Part shown: positions 14,092 through 18,146 of the stretch, one piece after another
Layout: the number at the start of each line of letters is the position of its first letter
Position numbering within the stretch: position 1 is the first letter of the stretch
Assembly: GCA_022720335.1 (NCBI GenBank)
Contig: JAIHVJ010000017.1
Coordinates: 1-18,146, forward strand
Source of the DNA: Collinsella sp.
Lineage (GTDB): Bacteria; Actinomycetota; Coriobacteriia; Coriobacteriales; Coriobacteriaceae
Reading direction: 5' to 3'
Length of the DNA stretch: 18,146 nucleotides
The notes under the pieces: generated by a model
Told to the model about the DNA's origin: nothing
Database searches by the model: none
What the model saw: only the letters and a program-made list of their open reading frames with translations
Made by a program: the position numbers and the translations under genes

Positions 14092-15227
14092 TCTACCTGG
14101 ATAACGCGGCGACGACCATGCATAAGCCGCAGACGGTGATCGATGCCGTGACGCAGGCGATGTGTTCGCTCGGTAATGCCGGGCGCGGGGCCACGTCGGG
14201 TGCCCTCGATGCCGCTCGTACGATTCATGCTTGCCGTGCCAAGCTTGCGCGCTTGCTGGGCTGCCCGAGGGCGGACCATGTTTGTTTTACGCCCAACTCT
14301 ACGGCGGCGCTCAACACGGCGATTAACGGCGTGGTGCGTCCCGGCGACCGCGTGGTCACAACGGTGCTTGAGCACAACTCCGTGCTGCGCCCGCTCAACC
14401 GCCTGACGGCAGAGCGGGGCGTGACCGTTGAGCGTGCGGGCTGCGACGCGAACGGCGTGCTCGACTACGACGAGCTCGAGCAGCTGGTCACGCCGGGCAC
14501 GCGTGCCGTGGTGGTAACGCATGCCTCCAATGTGACCGGCAACTCCGTTGATGTTGCACGTGTGGCGGCTGTGGCTCATGCGGCCGGCGCGCTGGTTATC
14601 GTCGACGCCTCTCAGTCTGCCGGTACGGAGCATATCGATATGCAGGCCATGGGGCTCGACGTGGTGTGCTTTACCGGCCACAAGGGACTGATGGGCCCGC
14701 AGGGCACCGGCGGTCTGGCCGTGGCGGAGGGCGTCGACGTGGCGCCCTGGGCCATGGGCGGCACCGGTGTGCACAGCTTCGATGCACTGCAGCCGCTTGA
14801 GTGGCCCACGCGCCTTGAGGCGGGCACGCTCAACGGTCACGGCATCGCGGGCCTTTCCGCTGGTCTCGACTTTATCGAGGCCCAGGGTGGGGTCGAGGCG
14901 ATTGCTGCCCACGAGCGTGCGCTCGCTGATCGCTTTCTTGCCGGCGTGCGCGAAATCCCGGAGATCAAGCTTTACGGCGCCTTTGACCAGCCGACGCGCT
15001 CTGCAATTGTGTCGCTCAACGTGGGCGATATCGATTCGGCCGAGATCTCGGATGCGCTCATGCAAGGGTGGGGGATTGCGACGCGCCCCGGCGCCCATTG
15101 CGCCCCGCTCATGCACCGTGCACTGGGTACCGAGCGCCAGGGCGTCGTCCGCTTCTCGTTTGGGTATTTCAACACGGACGAGGAAGTCGACACCGCGATC
15201 GACGCTTTACGCGATTTAGCCTGCTAG
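14088..15227 (+). CDS. PLP-dependent cysteine desulfurase / selenocysteine lyase-like (EF2568 type)
   Basis: A 379-residue fold-type I PLP enzyme of the aminotransferase class V/SufS group. It removes sulfur from cysteine (or selenium from selenocysteine) as an enzyme-bound persulfide. The opening MIYLDNAATT is typical. The PLP lysine is Lys199 in TGHKGLMGPQGTGG, with stacking His96 in LEHNS and Asp173. The catalytic cysteine is Cys338 in RPGAHCAPLMH, in the short-loop context of SufS-like group II enzymes rather than the IscS type. The start overlaps the DUF3343 stop. In the family this gene next to selD, yedF and DUF3343 suggests selenium mobilisation rather than general Fe-S assembly. A terminator follows. 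Confidence 0.9.
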   Translation: MIYLDNAATTMHKPQTVIDAVTQAMCSLGNAGRGATSGALDAARTIHACRAKLARLLGCPRADHVCFTPNSTAALNTAINGVVRPGDRVVTTVLEHNSVLRPLNRLTAERGVTVERAGCDANGVLDYDELEQLVTPGTRAVVVTHASNVTGNSVDVARVAAVAHAAGALVIVDASQSAGTEHIDMQAMGLDVVCFTGHKGLMGPQGTGGLAVAEGVDVAPWAMGGTGVHSFDALQPLEWPTRLEAGTLNGHGIAGLSAGLDFIEAQGGVEAIAAHERALADRFLAGVREIPEIKLYGAFDQPTRSAIVSLNVGDIDSAEISDALMQGWGIATRPGAHCAPLMHRALGTERQGVVRFSFGYFNTDEEVDTAIDALRDLAC

Positions 15228-15233
15228 AGCGTA

Positions 15234-15239
15234 TATACT
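15234..15239 (+). promoter_or_regulatory. Putative -10 box ahead of brnQ
   Basis: TATACT lies just before the terminator hairpin at 15242. A transcript begun here would start near 15246, inside the 5' arm of that hairpin. No convincing -35 is seen. Confidence 0.35.
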
Positions 15240-15241
15240 TG

Positions 15242-15276
15242 CGGGATGGGTGTTTTTGCCCGTCCCGTTTTTGTTT
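15242..15276 (+). terminator. Intrinsic terminator between cysteine desulfurase and brnQ
   Basis: CGGGATGGG (15242-15250) pairs with CCCGTCCCG (15259-15267), nine pairs with one G-U, followed by TTTTTGTTT. It ends the selenium operon only 20 bases before the brnQ start. Confidence 0.85.
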
Positions 15277-15295
15277 CGACCCGAAAGGTGTGTCT

Positions 15296-16654
15296 ATGGC
15301 CTCATCCGCGCCGCGCGGTCTGCGCTCCGACCATGTCGTCACCGTCGGCATCGCCCTATTCTCGATGCTCTTTGGCGCCGGCAACCTCATTATTCCGCCA
15401 CTGCTGGCGCTGCAGGCAGGTTCTGCCACGCCGGTCGCCATGCTCGGCTTTCTCATCGCCGCCATCGGCCTGCCCGTCATGGGCTTTATCGCCGTGGCGC
15501 TTGCCGGAACGGCGCGCGAGCTTGCCGGCCGCGTGCATCCCAAGTTTGGCGAATTCTTCGTTGCGGCGGTCTATCTGGCCATCGGCCCGTGCCTGGCCAT
15601 TCCTCGCACAAGCTCTACGGCGTTCGAAATGCTGGTGCCGCTGCTGCCCGAGGGTGTTTCGCTCGGCACGGCACGTCTGGTGTTTGCCATCGGGTTCTTC
15701 GTCGTCGCGTTTGTGCTCACGCTGCGCCCGGGTGTTATCACACGCGTGCTCGGCCGCATTACGGGCCCCGCGCTCATTGCGCTCATCGTGCTGGTCGTGG
15801 GTGCCGCCGTGGTGTCGCCGCTGGGTCCCGCTGCCGCGCCACAGGCCCCCTACAATGCCGGCGCCGCCGTGCAGGGCTTTTTGACTGGCTATCAGACCAT
15901 GGACCTGCTCGCGTCGCTCGCCTTTGGCATCATCATCGCCGAGACCATCCATGAGCTGGGCGTTACCGACGATAAGCGCGTGGCCTTCGAGATTTCGCGT
16001 TCCGGTGTGATCGCCGGTGTGCTCATGGCCATCATCTACTGCGGCCTGGCGCTTGCCGGTATGCAGCTCGGCACGGTTATGCCCGATGCCACCAACGGCG
16101 CCGCGATCCTTGCGCGTTCGGCCTCTATGCACTTTGGTCTTGCTGGCACGGTTGTCGTCTTTGCGATTTTCTTCCTCGCCTGCATGAACGTGTGCATCGG
16201 CCTCATCAGCTGCTGCTCGCGGTACTTCTGCGAGACGTATGTGGTCGAAGGGGGAGCGGAGGCTTCCGAGGAGGCCATGCGCCGTCCCTTCGCGATTCTC
16301 GCCTTTGTGTTCGCGGCGTTTTCGTGCGTGCTCTCCAACGTGGGCCTCGACGTGATCCTTATGTTCTCGGTGCCCATGCTCAACGCCTTGTATCCCGTTG
16401 CCATCGTGCTGGTGCTGATGGGCCTGGTGCACGGTTTTTGTGACGCGCATCCGCAGGTTTGGGTTTGGGTCGGCGGCGTGGTCGCGGTGCAGAGCGTGAT
16501 CACCTCGGTCCGCGACGCGTTCTTTACTGGTGCGTGGCTGCCGTTCGATGCGTTGCCGCTGGCAGATATCGGTGCTGCGTGGGCACCGGTTGCTGTGGCG
16601 GCGTTTGTGATCGGTCTGGTTCATAGCCAGTTTGTCACACATTCGAGGAGCTAG
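15296..16654 (+). CDS. brnQ: Branched-chain amino acid transporter BrnQ
   Basis: A 452-residue cytoplasmic membrane carrier of the LIVCS family that imports leucine, isoleucine and valine with a cation. The family signature FSMLFGAGNLIIPP is at about 22-35, and TGYQTMDLLASLAFGIII lies near the middle. About twelve hydrophobic segments are seen. The length is usual. I chose the ATG at 15296, with GAAAGG nine bases upstream; the open frame further upstream is shadow over the desulfurase gene. It lies behind a terminator and is probably a separate unit not tied to selenium. No terminator is evident before the tRNA promoter that overlaps its 3' end. Confidence 0.92.
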   Translation: MASSAPRGLRSDHVVTVGIALFSMLFGAGNLIIPPLLALQAGSATPVAMLGFLIAAIGLPVMGFIAVALAGTARELAGRVHPKFGEFFVAAVYLAIGPCLAIPRTSSTAFEMLVPLLPEGVSLGTARLVFAIGFFVVAFVLTLRPGVITRVLGRITGPALIALIVLVVGAAVVSPLGPAAAPQAPYNAGAAVQGFLTGYQTMDLLASLAFGIIIAETIHELGVTDDKRVAFEISRSGVIAGVLMAIIYCGLALAGMQLGTVMPDATNGAAILARSASMHFGLAGTVVVFAIFFLACMNVCIGLISCCSRYFCETYVVEGGAEASEEAMRRPFAILAFVFAAFSCVLSNVGLDVILMFSVPMLNALYPVAIVLVLMGLVHGFCDAHPQVWVWVGGVVAVQSVITSVRDAFFTGAWLPFDALPLADIGAAWAPVAVAAFVIGLVHSQFVTHSRS

Positions 16655-16665
16655 GGTATCGTCGC

Positions 16666-16694
16666 TTGCACAGGCGGGAAGTCTCCCCTATAAT
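16666..16694 (+). promoter_or_regulatory. Sigma70-type promoter of tRNA-Pro
   Basis: TTGCAC (16666-16671) and TATAAT (16689-16694) are separated by exactly 17 bases. The expected start, near 16701, is about 45 bases ahead of the tRNA. Confidence 0.85.
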
Positions 16695-16745
16695 TTCCTT
16701 CGCTTTGGGACACGCAAGGTTTATGCCTTAGCTGCTCAACACCTT

Positions 16746-16822
16746 CGGGACGTGGCGCAGTTTGGTAGCGCGCCTGCTTTGGGAGCAGGATGTCGCAGGT
16801 TCAAATCCTGTCGTCCCGACCA
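16746..16822 (+). tRNA. tRNA-Pro (anticodon UGG), CCA encoded
   Basis: A complete cloverleaf: acceptor CGGGACG with CGTCCCG, D-stem GCGC/GCGC, anticodon stem CCTGC/GCAGG with loop TTTGGGA (anticodon TGG), T-arm GCAGG-TTCAAAT-CCTGT, discriminator A and genomic CCA. A palindromic repeat begins five bases after the CCA. I found no second copy of the tRNA 3' end, so there is no sign of a classical integrase att pair. Confidence 0.95.
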
Positions 16823-16826
16823 TAAT

Positions 16827-16877
16827 GGACTGTTTTCCGGCTTTTATGGCCCATGTAGTCCGTATTTCACCGCAACT
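16827..16877 (+). repeat. Palindromic intergenic repeat, copy B
   Basis: GGACTG (16827-16832) pairs with TAGTCC across an inner GGC/GCC stem, and the unit ends in TATTTCACCGCAACT, as in copy A. It starts directly after the tRNA and could act on tRNA transcript ending, though there is no U-tract. The 185 bases from here to the next gene show no other clear signal. Confidence 0.7.
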
Positions 16878-17062
16878 ATTTGTAAGGTTGGATTTTGATG
16901 CCGTTGGGAGGGTCGTAGCGACCGTCTACCGAGAATGGAAATATTTTTTGAAGCTCTGACCTGCGACGTCAAGCTTTTGGTCAGCTTTTGGCAAGGCCTG
17001 CGGACGGAAGCATGCGATAGCGTAATGGTATTTTCTCCGCCGTGATGGTTATGGGGTTGGCC

Positions 17063-18064
17063 ATGCTCGATAAAGGCAAACATTTTCCGCAGTCATATGC
17101 AAGGATGCTATTCTCGGCCCTTGGAATTCATCAAGATGGACAGCTGCTTATAACAATTGATCCTTGGGAAGAACGCCGTGCGCGCGAGCTTATGCAGGAA
17201 GAGCTTATGCTTCGTCTTTACAACCACGTGTATGCGGATCCGGTCTATTGGAATAATCTTGGGGTTGAAGATCGCATCTTTCAGCTGGCATCCGCTATTG
17301 CGGTCGTTGAACCTGATGCTGTGTTTTGCGGATCGACGGCAGCGCTGCTCTACGGCATCGGCTCGGCGTACACGCTTCTGGATAAAGTGCAAGTGCTGCT
17401 GCCGCGGTCTACAAGGCGTGATACGTATGAGTTCGTTGAATATAAGCGCTGGCGGGCGGGCGAAGTGTGGCGGCTCGGTCTGTTTACGCTGACGGATCCG
17501 TATCGAACGGTTGTTGATATCGCCCGAACGAGCGCCTTTCGCTATGCGCTGGGCTATGTCGATGGCTTGGCCCGCGAGTACGATGTCGAACGTGAAGAGC
17601 TGCGAGTATATGCGCAGGCAAATTGCCGAGGGTTGCATGGCATCGCGCGTGCTTTTGACGTTTTTGAGCATATGGACGGCAGGTCAGACAATGGCGGCGA
17701 GTCCGAGGCGAGAGCAGCAATGATTCTTGCTGGGGTTGCCGCGCCTGAGCTTCAAGTTGAGATAACGCGACCGGGAAACGCTGGTTATTATCTAGCAGAT
17801 TATGGCTGGCAGATGCCAGACGGCTCATGGACGCTGGCAGAGCTGCATGGGCTGGGTAAGTTTGAAGACGAAGCTCAAAATGATCCGGAGCAAGCGGCGG
17901 CAAAAACCTATCGAGCGGCCCTCATGCGCGATGCGAACCTTCGCGCCATGGGCCACAACGTCATTCATTTCAAACTCTCGGACACCTACGAAGTAGAATC
18001 GTTCGGTGCCATGATGCGCGGTTACGGTATTCCGACAACAAAACCCTACGCCGACTCCCGATAG
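17063..18064 (+). CDS. AbiEi-like protein with C-terminal DUF559/Vsr-like nuclease-fold domain
   Basis: A 333-residue cytoplasmic protein. The central part has VFCGSTAALLYGIG (87-100) and TDPYRTVVDIAR (144-155), which recall AbiEi-type antitoxins (type IV toxin-antitoxin). The C-terminal 120 residues have ESEARAAMILAG (213-224), LADYGW (244-249) and LAELHGLGKFED (258-269). The spacing of Glu215, Asp246, Glu260 and Lys266 suggests a PD-(D/E)XK or DUF559/Vsr-like fold. No AbiEii toxin partner is next to it. Its GC content is visibly lower than that of its neighbours, and it lies between inverted copies B and C of a palindromic repeat, behind a tRNA, so transfer is plausible. In-frame starts at 17042, 17045 and 17051 are also possible; none has a clear ribosome binding site. 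Function is inferred by motif memory only. Confidence 0.6.
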   Translation: MLDKGKHFPQSYARMLFSALGIHQDGQLLITIDPWEERRARELMQEELMLRLYNHVYADPVYWNNLGVEDRIFQLASAIAVVEPDAVFCGSTAALLYGIGSAYTLLDKVQVLLPRSTRRDTYEFVEYKRWRAGEVWRLGLFTLTDPYRTVVDIARTSAFRYALGYVDGLAREYDVEREELRVYAQANCRGLHGIARAFDVFEHMDGRSDNGGESEARAAMILAGVAAPELQVEITRPGNAGYYLADYGWQMPDGSWTLAELHGLGKFEDEAQNDPEQAAAKTYRAALMRDANLRAMGHNVIHFKLSDTYEVESFGAMMRGYGIPTTKPYADSR

Positions 18065-18090
18065 AGAAATCGTTCGCAGCCAACCTTCAA

Positions 18091-18146
18091 TAAGTTGCGG
18101 TGAAATACGGACTATCGAGGCCTTTAAAGGCATGAAACAGTCCGTA
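18091..18146 (-). repeat. Palindromic intergenic repeat, copy C (cut by window end)
   Basis: An inverted copy. TAAGTTGCGGTGAAATA (18091-18107) is the reverse complement of the tail of copies A and B. TACGGACT (18106-18113) pairs with AGTCCGTA (18139-18146) around a central CCTTTAAAGG. Copies B and C face each other across the AbiEi-like gene. Confidence 0.75.

Noticed and set aside
16746..16822. tRNA-Pro as an integrase attachment site
   Set aside because: No integrase gene and no repeat of the tRNA 3' end were found downstream within the window.
1..18146. CRISPR array or rRNA genes
   Set aside because: No regularly spaced direct repeats and no rRNA-like sequence were seen; the repeats present are palindromic and dispersed.

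Overview
The window looks like a chromosomal segment of a high-GC anaerobic actinobacterium of the Coriobacteriia, most like Collinsella. This rests on GC-rich codon use, A/G-rich ribosome binding sites, and anaerobe-type genes: double-cubane-cluster reductases with their activase, a UGA-containing selD, and molybdate uptake with molybdenum cofactor genes. The genus is an inference from style and gene content, not from a marker gene.

Layout. (1) 1-2431, minus strand: a diacylglycerol-kinase-type lipid kinase lies behind a CLC anion channel/antiporter and lacks a normal start codon. (2) 2642-4394, plus: moeA and a mog/moaB-type gene, closed by an intrinsic terminator. (3) 4485-8099, plus: modABC, with an inverted repeat over the -10 box, a modB that carries a large extra extracytoplasmic domain, and a strong terminator. 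(4) 8136-8496: a gene-poor region with an AT-rich palindrome, possible leader peptides and hairpins. (5) 8497-15227: two paralogous double-cubane-cluster reductases, each followed by a copy of the same long hairpin, then the ATP-dependent activase, then selD with in-frame UGA (Sec17), yedF, a DUF3343 gene and a SufS-like cysteine desulfurase, ended by a terminator. (6) brnQ. (7) A tRNA-Pro(UGG) with a near-consensus promoter. (8) An AbiEi-like/nuclease-fold protein with visibly lower GC, bracketed by inverted copies of a palindromic repeat that also occurs at base 1.

How the parts may work together. modABC imports molybdate and MoeA/Mog insert it into molybdopterin. selD, yedF, DUF3343 and the desulfurase form the gene set known for selenium mobilisation, including delivery of labile selenium to molybdenum hydroxylases. 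Here that set directly follows two double-cubane reductases and their activase. The most interesting hypothesis is therefore a selenium supply line dedicated to, or co-regulated with, an ATP-driven double-cubane reductase system. No molybdenum hydroxylase, selA, selB or selC is visible in the window.
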